A stretch of DNA of 64,000 nucleotides from Allobosea sp. Tri-44 (GTDB taxonomy: Bacteria; Pseudomonadota; Alphaproteobacteria; Rhizobiales; Beijerinckiaceae): the NCBI RefSeq assembly GCF_004123845.1, contig NZ_NBDP01000042.1, positions 248,001-312,000 of the forward strand. Direction: 5' to 3'. This document shows, piece after piece, positions 11,004-19,801 of this stretch (its first letter is position 1; each line of letters starts with the position of its first letter). The position numbers and the translations under genes were made by a program. The notes beneath the pieces are model-generated. The model was not told the DNA's origin and did not search any database. It worked only from the letters and a program-made list of their open reading frames with translations.

Positions 11004-11417
11004 ATGCACGGCTCCCCTACGCTACGAGGGATGGCGTCGGACGCTCCCGCTTACGTCCTTGAAAACCTGTCGCTAGTCGGCCCCGCCAAGGCAGTCGGCT
11101 ATCTGCCCCTTCGGACCGTCGCGGAGGTGCTGGGGCTCAACGTCGAGGATCTCATCACGCAGGCAATGGCTCGCGGGCTCAGAGCTATCTCTATCGGGCC
11201 GCACCATTGCTGCATCAAAAGCGGGGCGCTTTACGTTTTCGATGCGGCCGCTCTTGAGGCAGTTTTGCGTGTCGGGTCCGCTACGCTCGACCAAGTCGAA
11301 GCACCGACCGATCCCGAGATGTTCGTACGGTTCATTGCCCGCGATTGGTTCGCGCCTGACCACCCGATCATGCCAATCATCCGCGCCGCTTTTGCCGATC
11401 ATCTAAGGTCCACTTAG
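11004..11417 (+). CDS. Hypothetical protein with a possible helix-turn-helix
   Basis: 137 residues, unrecognised. The segment LPLRTVAEVLGLNVEDLITQAMARGLRA has the spacing of a MerR- or excisionase-like helix-turn-helix, followed by HHCCIKSGALYVF and an acidic C-terminal half. Start at 11004 has AGGA seven bases upstream; an alternative is 11031. It is divergent from the lipoprotein gene, 91 bp apart. Cytoplasmic by absence of signals. Function not assigned. Confidence 0.5.
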   Translation: MHGSPTLRGMASDAPAYVLENLSLVGPAKAVGYLPLRTVAEVLGLNVEDLITQAMARGLRAISIGPHHCCIKSGALYVFDAAALEAVLRVGSATLDQVEAPTDPEMFVRFIARDWFAPDHPIMPIIRAAFADHLRST

Positions 11418-11455
11418 GGTCGGAAGCCGACGCTCCGACGCATTAAGCTGCTAGC

Positions 11456-12412
11456 TCAAACCGCTCGCAACCTTCCGGCGCGAGCCATCGCCTCGTCTCT
11501 CGCCGCCTCGACCGGATCGCCGAACAGGCGCAGGCAGTTGCGGCCGGCGGCCTTGGCGACGTAGAGCGCGGAATCCGCTTCGGCGAAGCGTCGCTCCGGA
11601 TCGTGCAGCAGGCCCGGCCGCAGGATGGTGGCGCCGATCGAGGCGCTGACCGCGATGGTGTTGTCACGCCAGGTGACCGGGCGCGCCAGCGCCTGCTGCG
11701 CCTGCTCCAGCCGATGGAGCAGATAGGGGCGGCCGGCGGCCGAGCAGAGCAGCAGGCCGAACTCGTCGCCGCCGATGCGGGCGATGATCGCGGCGTCGCT
11801 CAGCGAGGTCTCGAGCCGCATCGCGAGCTGGCGCAGGCACTCGTCGCCGGCGGCGTGGCCGAAGCGGTCGTTGATTGGCTTCAGATTGTCGAGATCGACG
11901 ATGGCGAGGGCGCCGAGCGCGCAGTTGTCGCCAGTGTGGTGGCGCAGATCGGAGAGCTGCATCTCGAAGGCGCGGCGATTGGCGAGTCCGGTCAGCGGGT
12001 CGCTATAGGCGAGCCGGCGCAGGCCCATCCACATGTCCTTCTCGCCGGTGATGTCCTGCTTGGCGCCGTGGATGCGGACCGGCCGGCCATGCTCATGCGT
12101 GACAGAGGCGGAGAGGCGCATCCAGCGCTCGGCGCCGGCGGCGGTCAGTATCCGGGCGTCCATGCTGAAACCCTGTCCGGATGCGATCAGCCGGCCACGG
12201 AGGCGCTCCATCTCGGCACGCGAGTCATTGTGATAGAGGTCGACGATCGAAGGGCGGTGGATCGCCGAGCCGCGCGGCAGGCCGAACAGGTCGTAGATGC
12301 CGTCGGTCCAGCTCAATTGCGTATCGGCCAGCCGGCATTCCCAGGCGCCGATGCCGGCCATCAGCGCAGCCTGGTCGTAAAGGCGTCTGGCTTCGGCGTC
12401 GGAGAGCGGCAT
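11456..12412 (-). CDS. PAS-GGDEF protein, diguanylate cyclase
   Basis: 318 residues. A PAS domain (about 10-125, with WTDGIYDLFGLP and the PAC-like WMRLSASVTHEHGRPVRIHG) is joined to a GGDEF domain (about 135-295) with intact RIGGDEFGLL at the active site near 213-219, so it should make cyclic di-GMP. The inhibitory I-site RxxD five residues before GGDEF is not present (SDAA at that position). No membrane segment, so it is a soluble sensor. It stands alone. Confidence 0.92.
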   Translation of the reverse strand: MPLSDAEARRLYDQAALMAGIGAWECRLADTQLSWTDGIYDLFGLPRGSAIHRPSIVDLYHNDSRAEMERLRGRLIASGQGFSMDARILTAAGAERWMRLSASVTHEHGRPVRIHGAKQDITGEKDMWMGLRRLAYSDPLTGLANRRAFEMQLSDLRHHTGDNCALGALAIVDLDNLKPINDRFGHAAGDECLRQLAMRLETSLSDAAIIARIGGDEFGLLLCSAAGRPYLLHRLEQAQQALARPVTWRDNTIAVSASIGATILRPGLLHDPERRFAEADSALYVAKAAGRNCLRLFGDPVEAARDEAMARAGRLRAV

Positions 12413-12500
12413 CAGCGGGAATGGCCTCGCACCGCACGACTCACGCGGCCTTTCGAAGCTAGTTTCGCAAGCGTTAACGAAGGCTTCCCGTTGCGTCCGC

Positions 12501-13733
12501 TCACTCGCGCCTTAGCGCCTCGATGGGGTCGAGCCGCGCCGCCTGCCGGGCGGGATAAAAGCCGAAGAAGACGCCGATCAAGCCGGAGACGCCGACGGCG
12601 ACCAGGATCGTTTCCGGCGAGATCACGAAGGGCCAGCCGGCGAAGCGGGCGATCCCCGTGGCGGCGCCGATGCCGAGCGCGATGCCGACGGCGCCGCCGA
12701 TGGTCGCCAGTGTCGTCGCCTCGATCAGGAATTGCGAGAGCACGTCGCGCTGGCGGGCGCCGACGGCGAGGCGCAGGCCGATCTCGCGGGTGCGCTCGGT
12801 CACCGAGACCAGCATGATGTTCATGATGCCGATGCCGCCGACCAGCAGCGAGACGCCGGCGACGGCCGCGAGCAGCCAGGAGAGGGTGCTCGCCGCCGCG
12901 GTCGCGGTGTTGGCGATCTCGGTGAGGTTGCGGACGATGAAGTCGTCTTCCTGATCCTCGGCCAGGCGATGGCGCTGGCGCAGCAGCGCGCGGGTCTGCT
13001 CGATGCCGGGATTGATCGCGTCCTCGCTGGCGAACTTGACCATGATGGTCTGGACCGAGCGGTCACGGGCGTAGTTGCGGCCGATGATCCGGCGCCGGCC
13101 GGTGTCGAGCGGCACGAAGATGACGTCGTCCTGGTCCTGGCCGAGCGCAGACTGGCCTTTGCCCGCCATCACGCCGATGACCTTGAACGGCACGTTGCGG
13201 ATGCGGAACATCTGGCCGAGCGGATCGCTCTCGCCGAACAGGTTCTTCGCCACCGTCTGGCCGATGATGGCGACGATCTCGCCGCGGCGCAGCTCCTCGG
13301 GCTCGAACAGGCGGCCCTCGGCGAGGCCCCATTCGCGGGCGGCGAAGAAATCGAGATCGGTCGCGGTGATCGTCGTCGACCAGTTGGTGCCGGCATAGAC
13401 GGCCTGGGCGCGCGTGGTGATCACCGAGGCAGCGGCGGTGACGTTCTCGACCTCGTTCAGGACGGCGCGTGCATCCTCGTCGGTCAGCGTCGAGGATGCG
13501 CCGGCCCCCAGCCTGACGCCGCCCTGCGTGACGTTGCCGGCCTGGATGATGGCGAGATTGGCGCCGAGCGACTTGATCTGGCTGTCGACGCGCTCGCGGG
13601 CGCCCGAGCCGATCGCGACCATGGCGATCACGGCGGCGACGCCAATGATGATGCCGAGCATGGTCAGGCCTGAGCGCAGCGCATTGGCGCCGATGGCGGA
13701 GAGGGCGGAGCGGATGGCTTCCAGCAGGTTCAT
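12501..13733 (-). CDS. MacB-like ABC transporter permease (FtsX fold)
   Basis: 410 residues. One N-terminal membrane segment (SGLTMLGIIIGVAAVIAMVAIG), a large periplasmic MacB_PCD domain (about 45-270), and three C-terminal segments with the TERTREIGLRLAVGARQRDVL coupling region: the four-TM mechanotransmission architecture of MacB. Unlike E. coli MacB the ATPase is a separate gene, overlapping by 4 bases upstream. With the adaptor and an outer-membrane channel encoded elsewhere it would export periplasmic substrates such as macrolides, peptides or lipids. Confidence 0.92.
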   Translation of the reverse strand: MNLLEAIRSALSAIGANALRSGLTMLGIIIGVAAVIAMVAIGSGARERVDSQIKSLGANLAIIQAGNVTQGGVRLGAGASSTLTDEDARAVLNEVENVTAAASVITTRAQAVYAGTNWSTTITATDLDFFAAREWGLAEGRLFEPEELRRGEIVAIIGQTVAKNLFGESDPLGQMFRIRNVPFKVIGVMAGKGQSALGQDQDDVIFVPLDTGRRRIIGRNYARDRSVQTIMVKFASEDAINPGIEQTRALLRQRHRLAEDQEDDFIVRNLTEIANTATAAASTLSWLLAAVAGVSLLVGGIGIMNIMLVSVTERTREIGLRLAVGARQRDVLSQFLIEATTLATIGGAVGIALGIGAATGIARFAGWPFVISPETILVAVGVSGLIGVFFGFYPARQAARLDPIEALRRE

Positions 13734-14479
13734 TCGGCAGCCTCCGGCAAGGGGGAAGCCGTATCGTGCGCGGCGAGGGCGGCGCGCGCGTCGGCAGGCT
13801 CCTGGCGGGTGTCGGCGATGACATGGCCGTCGCGGAAGCGCACGACCCGGCGGGCATGGCGGGCGACCTCGGCATCATGCGTCACCAGCACGACGGTGAC
13901 GCCCTCGCGGTTGAGGTCCTGAAAGAGGGCGAGGATCTCGAGCGCGGTGCGGCTGTCGAGCGCGCCGGTCGGCTCGTCGGCGAGGAGCAGGCGTGGCTGG
14001 TTGACTAGCGCGCGGGCGATCGCGACGCGCTGCTGCTGGCCGCCGGAAAGCTGCATCGGCCGGTGATGGGCGCGGTCGGCGAGGCCGACGCGGGCCAATG
14101 CGGCAAGCGCACGCTCGCGCCTCGTTTTGCCGTCGAGCCCGGCGTAGACCATCGGCAATTCGACATTGGCGCAGGCGTCGACGCGCGGCAGAAGATTGAA
14201 CTGCTGGAAGACGAAGCCGAGCTTGCGGTTGCGGAGTGCAGCGAGCCCGTCGCTGGAGAGTGTCTCGACCGCGACGTCGTCGAGCCGGTAATGGCCGCCG
14301 GTTGGCCGATCGAGGCAGCCGACCAGGTTCATGAAGGTCGACTTGCCGGAACCCGACGGTCCCATCACGGCGACGAGTTCGCCGGCCTCAATGTCGAGCG
14401 AAACGCTGGCCAGCGCAGTGACGCGGCCGGAATCGAGATCGTAGACCCGGGAGAGATCGCGCACCTTGATCAGCGCCAT
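13730..14479 (-). CDS. MacB/LolD-type ABC transporter ATPase
   Basis: 249 residues with Walker A GPSGSGKST, Q-loop FVFQQFNLLP, signature LSGGQQQR, Walker B LLLADEPTGALD and the switch His in VTHD. It is the energy subunit for the permease, whose start it overlaps by 4 bases, and lies 11 bases after the adaptor gene. The Ala/Pro-rich C-terminal 25 residues go beyond the usual LolD/MacB length. Confidence 0.95.
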   Translation of the reverse strand: MALIKVRDLSRVYDLDSGRVTALASVSLDIEAGELVAVMGPSGSGKSTFMNLVGCLDRPTGGHYRLDDVAVETLSSDGLAALRNRKLGFVFQQFNLLPRVDACANVELPMVYAGLDGKTRRERALAALARVGLADRAHHRPMQLSGGQQQRVAIARALVNQPRLLLADEPTGALDSRTALEILALFQDLNREGVTVVLVTHDAEVARHARRVVRFRDGHVIADTRQEPADARAALAAHDTASPLPEAAE

Positions 14480-14490
14480 GGCTGCGGCCC

Positions 14491-16158
14491 TCAGAACAGG
14501 CGCGGGCCGCGCGGGGCGGGACCGCGGCTGGCGGGCGTCGGCTCGGCGGTGCGTGGGCCGCCGCCGATTACCACCTCGATGCCATCGGTGATGCCGGCCG
14601 CCGGCAGAACCTGCGTGAAGGCGCCGTCGCTCGGGCCGAGCCGGATAGCGATCGGCTTGGGCTGCCCCTCGCCATCGAGCACGTAGACGCGGCCGGGTGT
14701 TACCTCGCTCTGCGCCGCTGGCCGCCCCTCCTGCATCAGCGCATCGAACTTGGCGCGGCGCTCTGGGTCGAGCACGGCGACAATCTTGGCGCGGAGCTCT
14801 GTGCGGGCGGCGCGGAAGGCGGCGCGGCGCTCCTCTTCGGACAGGCCGGCCATAGCCTGGCGGCCGCCGGTGCGCTGCTCGGACATGATCGCGGCGATCG
14901 CCTGCTTCTGCTCCGGTGTCGGCTGGACCTCCTCCTCGATGCGCTCGCGCAGGGCTCCGGCAGCGCGACCGCCGCCTCCGCTGCGTCCGACTTGTGTCTC
15001 GGTCGGCGCGCTGGCGGGCAGGGCGGTCGGCCCACCGAGCGGGCGGAAGCGCAGCGCCGCATTGGGCACGCGCAGCACGTCCTGCCGGTCGTCGGTGACG
15101 ATCTGGAGATTGGCGGTCATGCCTGGCAGCAAAGCCAGGTCACGGTTCTCGACGCGGATGACACCGGTATAGGTGACGACGTTCTGGATGGTCTGGGCGC
15201 CGAGGCGGACCATCTGCACCTTCCCCTGGAAGGTCCGGTTTGGATAGGCGTTGACGCTGAACGAGACCTCCTGGGCGACCTTGAGCCGGCCGACATCGGC
15301 CTCGTCGATATTGGCGTAGATGTCGATGGTGCGCAGGTCCTGCGCGATCTGGAACAGGACCGGCGCCGAGAGCGAGGCCGCGACAGTCTGGCCGAGATCG
15401 ACCTGGCGCTGGACGACGACGCCGTCGACCGGCGAGCGGATATCGGTGCGCTCGAGATCGATCAGGATGTCCTTCAGCTTGGCGTCGCGCTGGGCGATCA
15501 GCGCCTCGCCAGACTGGACCTGGCCTTCCGCCAGCGCGATATCGGCGTCGAGCCCGCTGATCTCGGCCTGGAGCGAGGCGATCTGCGCCTCGTTCGAGGC
15601 GAGCGTCGCGGTCTGGATCTCGACCTGGGTGCGGGCGCTGTCGAGACCCTGCTGCGCACCGGCGCCGCGTGTGAACAATTCGTTCTGGCGGTCGAAAGTG
15701 CGCTTGGCGTCGGCGAGCTGGGCACGGGTGCGGTCGCGCTGGGCCTCGAGGTCGTTGACGGTCGAGTTCGCCTTGGTCCGCGCCACCTTGGCCCGCGCGA
15801 GCTGGGCGCGCTTGACGACGAGATCGGCCTTGGCCTGCTGCAGGTCGGCGGCGGCAGCGTCACGGCGGGTCTTGATCTGGTCGCTGTTGAGGCGGGCGAC
15901 GACCTGGCCGGCCTTCACCTGCGAGTTATAGTCGGCGAGGATTTCGACGATCTGGCCAGAGAGCTGCGAGCCGACCACGACGGTGGTCATCGGCGTCAGC
16001 GTACCGGTAGCGCGCACCGAGGCCGTGATCCGGCCGCGGTCGATCGCGGCGGTGCGATAGGCGACGTCATTGGCTGCGCCGCCGGTCGGCCGCAGTGCGA
16101 AATAGCCAGCCGCCAGCGCGCCCGCGCCGACCACCGCACCGATTGCCCAGAGACGCAC
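14491..16158 (-). CDS. MacA-like periplasmic adaptor with a Spy/CpxP-like helical insert
   Basis: 555 residues, starting at GTG with GGAGG ten bases upstream. An N-terminal anchor (LWAIGAVVGAGALAAGYFAL), a lipoyl half-motif, a long helical hairpin (about 90-215), a second lipoyl half (RSPVDGVVVQRQVDLGQTV) and beta-barrel domains make it an RND/ABC-type membrane fusion protein. MacA is usually near 370-390 residues; the excess is a charged helical block at about 386-484 with PTPEQKQAIAAIMSEQ and LDPERRAKFDALMQEGR, which looks like the LTxxQ repeats of Spy/CpxP. First gene of the export operon. Confidence 0.9.
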   Translation of the reverse strand: MRLWAIGAVVGAGALAAGYFALRPTGGAANDVAYRTAAIDRGRITASVRATGTLTPMTTVVVGSQLSGQIVEILADYNSQVKAGQVVARLNSDQIKTRRDAAAADLQQAKADLVVKRAQLARAKVARTKANSTVNDLEAQRDRTRAQLADAKRTFDRQNELFTRGAGAQQGLDSARTQVEIQTATLASNEAQIASLQAEISGLDADIALAEGQVQSGEALIAQRDAKLKDILIDLERTDIRSPVDGVVVQRQVDLGQTVAASLSAPVLFQIAQDLRTIDIYANIDEADVGRLKVAQEVSFSVNAYPNRTFQGKVQMVRLGAQTIQNVVTYTGVIRVENRDLALLPGMTANLQIVTDDRQDVLRVPNAALRFRPLGGPTALPASAPTETQVGRSGGGGRAAGALRERIEEEVQPTPEQKQAIAAIMSEQRTGGRQAMAGLSEEERRAAFRAARTELRAKIVAVLDPERRAKFDALMQEGRPAAQSEVTPGRVYVLDGEGQPKPIAIRLGPSDGAFTQVLPAAGITDGIEVVIGGGPRTAEPTPASRGPAPRGPRLF

Positions 16159-16272
16159 GTCCGTTCACCCTCCGAGGCCGGGGAAATGCCAGCCTTCCAC
16201 TGTCGCACATCATGCCAGATTCAGGCGGTGCAGACGAGTTAACTCGCTGCAATGTTGCGGAAAGCTGGTGAC

Positions 16273-18129
16273 TCAGCGGCTGATCCAGATTTCAAGGAAA
16301 TTCGGCAAGATGTCTTTCGATTGCTGGGGCACCACACCGGTCCGAACGACCCGTGTGGCGTTGATGTCGTCGGCCAGACGTTGCGCGGCGGCTTTCTCAG
16401 TATCCGAGCGGTAGCGTACCTCGTTCTGACCCACCGCCTTGGGGGTCCTCTCGCCACCTTGCAAAGCGCCTGGAGCTTTCCAGCCCTCCGCGACGATCTT
16501 GGCGCCGAAGTCCTTCATCTGTTCGCGCGTCAAGCTTCCCGCGAACTGCGTCCACACCGTATAAGGTTGACGATTGAAGTCCTGAGAAGTCGCCGCCGTC
16601 CCGTTTGATCCCGATGTTGGCGGTTTGGCCGATATCCCGGCCGTTTTTAGTTGTTCCGTCAAATTTTCAGCGTTTATGCTAAGGCGAAGAACGTCTTTCT
16701 CCAAATCCTGGTTCTTGATTTGCAGGCCTTTTGCCTGCTCTGCAAGGTCATTGAGGCTTTGGAATTGGCTTTTCTCGATGACGATAATCTGGTCATACGT
16801 CTTCATCGCGAGATAGCCCGCCGTGACGAGAATCAGCACCGTCAATGCGACCAGAACTTCACTGGTCCAGTCCCGGATATTCAAAAGGCCGATGCGGCGT
16901 TTGCGGGCTTCGCAGGCGATGCGCTCATACGCCTCGCTCTCGAAGCCAGGATCGCCAGGCTCGGTGGCATCGGCGGCACGATCTTGCGCATCGGCGGGCG
17001 GCGAGGGGGTCCACAACTTCTTTCGGAGAAGGGCGCTCCTGGCGACGCCGCGGCCATGTTCGACCAGGATGTCGACTTCACGTTCCGAGAACGAATCGAG
17101 ATCGGTTCTGATCGATTGCAGGCGGGTCTGCGCTGTCGCCGACAAGCGTGAGAACGGTGAAACCGCTGCGATCGAGACATAGACGCCGCTGGTCGCCTCT
17201 CCGAGGGCGTCGATGCGCTCCAGGGTCGACTGGGCAGTGCGATGCATCAGGATGTCAGTGGCGCGGACATTGCGTGAGATCGGTCCGGTGAACTCGTTCT
17301 TGAGGGAGGTGCTGAAGGCGCCGCCGGCGTCGCTGACTATAATGGTGTCGATGCATCGATCTTGCTGGTCGGCGAGGGCACGGAATTTGTCGAAGCCGAG
17401 ATTGTCGTAAACCCCGCCATCCGTCAGAGCGATGGTGCTGAACCCGCCTTCGGAGGTTCCGCCGATCTGGTCCCATTTCAGCTCGACCGGCGGGAACATC
17501 GGTGGGAAGGCGCTCGACGCGGCGACGGCGAGGCTCAGCCGGATATTGCCGCTGGGATAGGATTGCGCCGGAGCTGTCTTAGGGCCTCCCTGCTCCGCTT
17601 CGCCGGGTCGATAGTGCTCCAGCCGATGAATGGTGAAGTGCTCGTCGGAAAAGCTGCAGAGATCGCCGGCGTTGAAGCTGGTCGCCAAAAAATAGAAGCG
17701 CGGGTCGTCGGGGCTGCTGGGAGCGATATCGCGCAGGCGCGCCTTCTTTGTTAGCCGTTCATACTGGCGCTGCAGAAGTGCAGTTCGGCCATAGCCGAGC
17801 AAACGCGGTAGAAGGAAGGCGCATGATAGAACCCAGCGTCTGAGGACGCTGCCCCGGATATCCCATTCTCCGATCGCGCGAAGTTCGCTGCACACATCAT
17901 CGAACTGCCGTTGATCGGTGCTGACGTAGCGATCCCAGTTTAGCGCGAGATGTGCGGCTGTGATGCTTCCCCCCGAAACTGAAAAAACCTCTCTTACTTT
18001 GCCGAGCAGGCGGGCCTCGCGCAGTGCGGTGATGACGCCGAGATGGAAGAACGTCGCGCGCAGTCCGCCGCCAGATAGGCAAAGAGCTATGTTCTTGGCA
18101 GGCGCGCCAACCTTTTCGTTGTGCGACAT
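16273..18129 (-). CDS. Membrane-anchored patatin-like phospholipase with coiled coil and C-terminal domain
   Basis: 618 residues. Patatin fold at about 13-330: oxyanion loop SGGGLRATF near 20-28, nucleophile region VFSVSGGSITA with Ser near 52, and the catalytic Asp in LTDGGVYDNLG near 235. A charged linker follows, then one transmembrane helix (LVALTVLILVTAGYLAM, about 427-446), a coiled coil (LEKDVLRLSINAENLTEQL region, about 455-500) and a small alpha/beta C-terminal domain rich in EKAAAQRLADDIN. The topology implies a cytoplasmic lipase and a periplasmic C-terminal domain. Start at the ATG, three bases inside a longer TTG-initiated frame. Codon use is visibly less GC-rich than its neighbours. 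Confidence 0.82.
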   Translation of the reverse strand: MSHNEKVGAPAKNIALCLSGGGLRATFFHLGVITALREARLLGKVREVFSVSGGSITAAHLALNWDRYVSTDQRQFDDVCSELRAIGEWDIRGSVLRRWVLSCAFLLPRLLGYGRTALLQRQYERLTKKARLRDIAPSSPDDPRFYFLATSFNAGDLCSFSDEHFTIHRLEHYRPGEAEQGGPKTAPAQSYPSGNIRLSLAVAASSAFPPMFPPVELKWDQIGGTSEGGFSTIALTDGGVYDNLGFDKFRALADQQDRCIDTIIVSDAGGAFSTSLKNEFTGPISRNVRATDILMHRTAQSTLERIDALGEATSGVYVSIAAVSPFSRLSATAQTRLQSIRTDLDSFSEREVDILVEHGRGVARSALLRKKLWTPSPPADAQDRAADATEPGDPGFESEAYERIACEARKRRIGLLNIRDWTSEVLVALTVLILVTAGYLAMKTYDQIIVIEKSQFQSLNDLAEQAKGLQIKNQDLEKDVLRLSINAENLTEQLKTAGISAKPPTSGSNGTAATSQDFNRQPYTVWTQFAGSLTREQMKDFGAKIVAEGWKAPGALQGGERTPKAVGQNEVRYRSDTEKAAAQRLADDINATRVVRTGVVPQQSKDILPNFLEIWISR

Positions 18130-18213
18130 CAAACCCTGGCCCTGTTACCTTACGGGAGGGCAGCTTGTCTTAGGTCGCGCTTTACGACAATCGCTACTAT
18201 TCGCCTGTCGTAT

Positions 18214-19002
18214 TCACGCCGTCCGCGCTTCCTGCGTCAGCGCCAGCAGGTCGCGCAGCGTGGTGATCGTCGAGCCGTCGGCTACGCCATCGACCTTGTC
18301 CGGCCGCCAATGGCGCTGGAATGCGGCGACGACCGCTTCGAAGCGGTCGTCATAGGTACCGTCGACCGAGACGCCGTAGCCGAGCATCGCGAACATCGCC
18401 TGCAATGCCTCGACCGGCGGGCCGGCGTCGCCGCGGGCGAAGAAGCGGCCGCCCTTGATCGGCGCGGGCTCGATCCAGAGGCCGACGCCGCCCTCGGCGA
18501 AGCGGCGCCAAGGGAATGTCTCGCCGGGGTCGATCTTGCGGCCGGGCGCGATGTCGGAATGGGCGAGCACGCGCTCGGGCGGAATCTGCCAGCGCTCGCA
18601 GATGTCGCGGCAGAGGTTCAGCGTCGCGGCGATCTGCGCTTCGGGAAAGTCGGGCAGGCCGCCGGGATGGCCGGGGTTGGCGATCTCGATGCCGATCGAT
18701 GCCGAGTTGAGATCGGTCTCGCCGGCCCAGTGCGAGGCCCCGGCATGCCAGGCGCGGCGCGCTTCGGGCACCAGCTGGAGGGTGTGCCCGTTCTCGAAGA
18801 CGAAGTAGTGCGAGGAGACCTGCGAGACCGGGTTGCACAGCCACTGCAGCGCCTCGCCGGCGTCGGGCATGCCAGTATAATGCAGGATCAGCGTGTCAGG
18901 TCGGCGGTGGGTCGAGCCGTCACTGAACTTGCGCTCGCCATGGTTGGGCGAGGGGAAGACCTTGGCGGCGAAGCGGCTATCGGGTTCGAGGACGAGGCTC
19001 AC
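18214..19002 (-). CDS. N-acetylmuramoyl-L-alanine amidase with peptidoglycan-binding domain
   Basis: 262 residues. Amidase_2 (AmpD/AmiD) fold with LILHYTGM (zinc His), WHAGAS (second His) and LAHSDIAPGRKIDPG (third His and catalytic Lys region), followed by a PG_binding_1 domain at about 185-255 (FQRHWRPDKVDGVAD). It cleaves the amide between MurNAc and the stem peptide. No signal peptide is evident, so a cytoplasmic muropeptide-recycling role is possible, although the binding domain suggests contact with polymer. Its start overlaps the stop of the TerB-DnaJ gene by 4 bases. Confidence 0.92.
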   Translation of the reverse strand: MSLVLEPDSRFAAKVFPSPNHGERKFSDGSTHRRPDTLILHYTGMPDAGEALQWLCNPVSQVSSHYFVFENGHTLQLVPEARRAWHAGASHWAGETDLNSASIGIEIANPGHPGGLPDFPEAQIAATLNLCRDICERWQIPPERVLAHSDIAPGRKIDPGETFPWRRFAEGGVGLWIEPAPIKGGRFFARGDAGPPVEALQAMFAMLGYGVSVDGTYDDRFEAVVAAFQRHWRPDKVDGVADGSTITTLRDLLALTQEARTA

Positions 19003-19745
19003 GCCGATTCCGCCTGCTTTCGCCCGATGCCGCGTTCCTTCTCGATCGCGTCCCAGGCGGCGTTGATGGCGGCGAGGCGGCGGGTCGCGATGCAGATCGC
19101 TTCCTGCGGCAGGCCGCGGGCGATCTCGCGATCGGGATGGTTCTCGATGACAAGGCGACGGTGGAGCTGCTTGAGCTCGCCATCGCTCATCTCGCGGTCG
19201 GCGCCGAGCACGATGTAGGGATCGTCGCGGCGGCGCAGATGGCGCGCCTCGATACGGGCGAAGCCGGCCTCGTCGACCCTGAAGATCGTCGCGACATCGC
19301 GCAGATAGGCATGCTCGTGCTCGTGGATCGCGCCATCGGCGGCGGCGATCAGGAACAGGCCGTCGAGCACGTCCTCGATCAGCGCCGGCTCATCGCGGAA
19401 GGCTTCGGCAATCTGCTGCGCATAGGCCTCGAAGCCGGCGCTGGTCTGCTTGGCGAGATCGAACAGGCGCTCGATATGGGCCTGCTCATCGGGAGGTACG
19501 GTGACGATGCGCTGGAAGGCCGCGATCTCGTCGCGCGTCACCACGCCGTCGGCACGCGCCATCTTGGCGGCGAGCGCGACCAGACCGGTCGTGAAGATCA
19601 GCTGCTTGGGCGCGGGCCCGAACAGCGCTCCTTCACGATCGACCAGCACATGCCCGGCCACGGCGCCGACGAGCGCGCCGAGCGGTCCGCCCAAGGCAAA
19701 GCCGAGGCCGCCGCCGCCCAATGCTCCCCAGAAAGACGACTTCAT
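18999..19745 (-). CDS. TerB-like and J-domain protein (DjlA-like)
   Basis: 248 residues. A glycine-rich hydrophobic N-terminus (GALGGGGLGFALGGPLGALVGAVAG) that may insert in the membrane, a TerB-like acidic helical domain (about 45-165) and a C-terminal J domain with the HPD motif in ENHPDRE near 203. This is the DjlA layout, a membrane-linked co-chaperone that recruits DnaK. It overlaps the amidase gene by 4 bases, so the two are co-translated. Confidence 0.9.
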   Translation of the reverse strand: MKSSFWGALGGGGLGFALGGPLGALVGAVAGHVLVDREGALFGPAPKQLIFTTGLVALAAKMARADGVVTRDEIAAFQRIVTVPPDEQAHIERLFDLAKQTSAGFEAYAQQIAEAFRDEPALIEDVLDGLFLIAAADGAIHEHEHAYLRDVATIFRVDEAGFARIEARHLRRRDDPYIVLGADREMSDGELKQLHRRLVIENHPDREIARGLPQEAICIATRRLAAINAAWDAIEKERGIGRKQAESA

Positions 19746-19801
19746 CGCTCATCCAGCCATGGCCGTTCCGGGCCATGGCATCTGCGTAGAATGCCAGCGG
19801 C

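Noticed and set aside
16273..16500. SPOR domain at the C-terminus of the patatin-like protein
   Set aside because: The length and the DTEKAAAQRLADDIN helix are reminiscent, but the paired repeat of SPOR is not clear enough to call.
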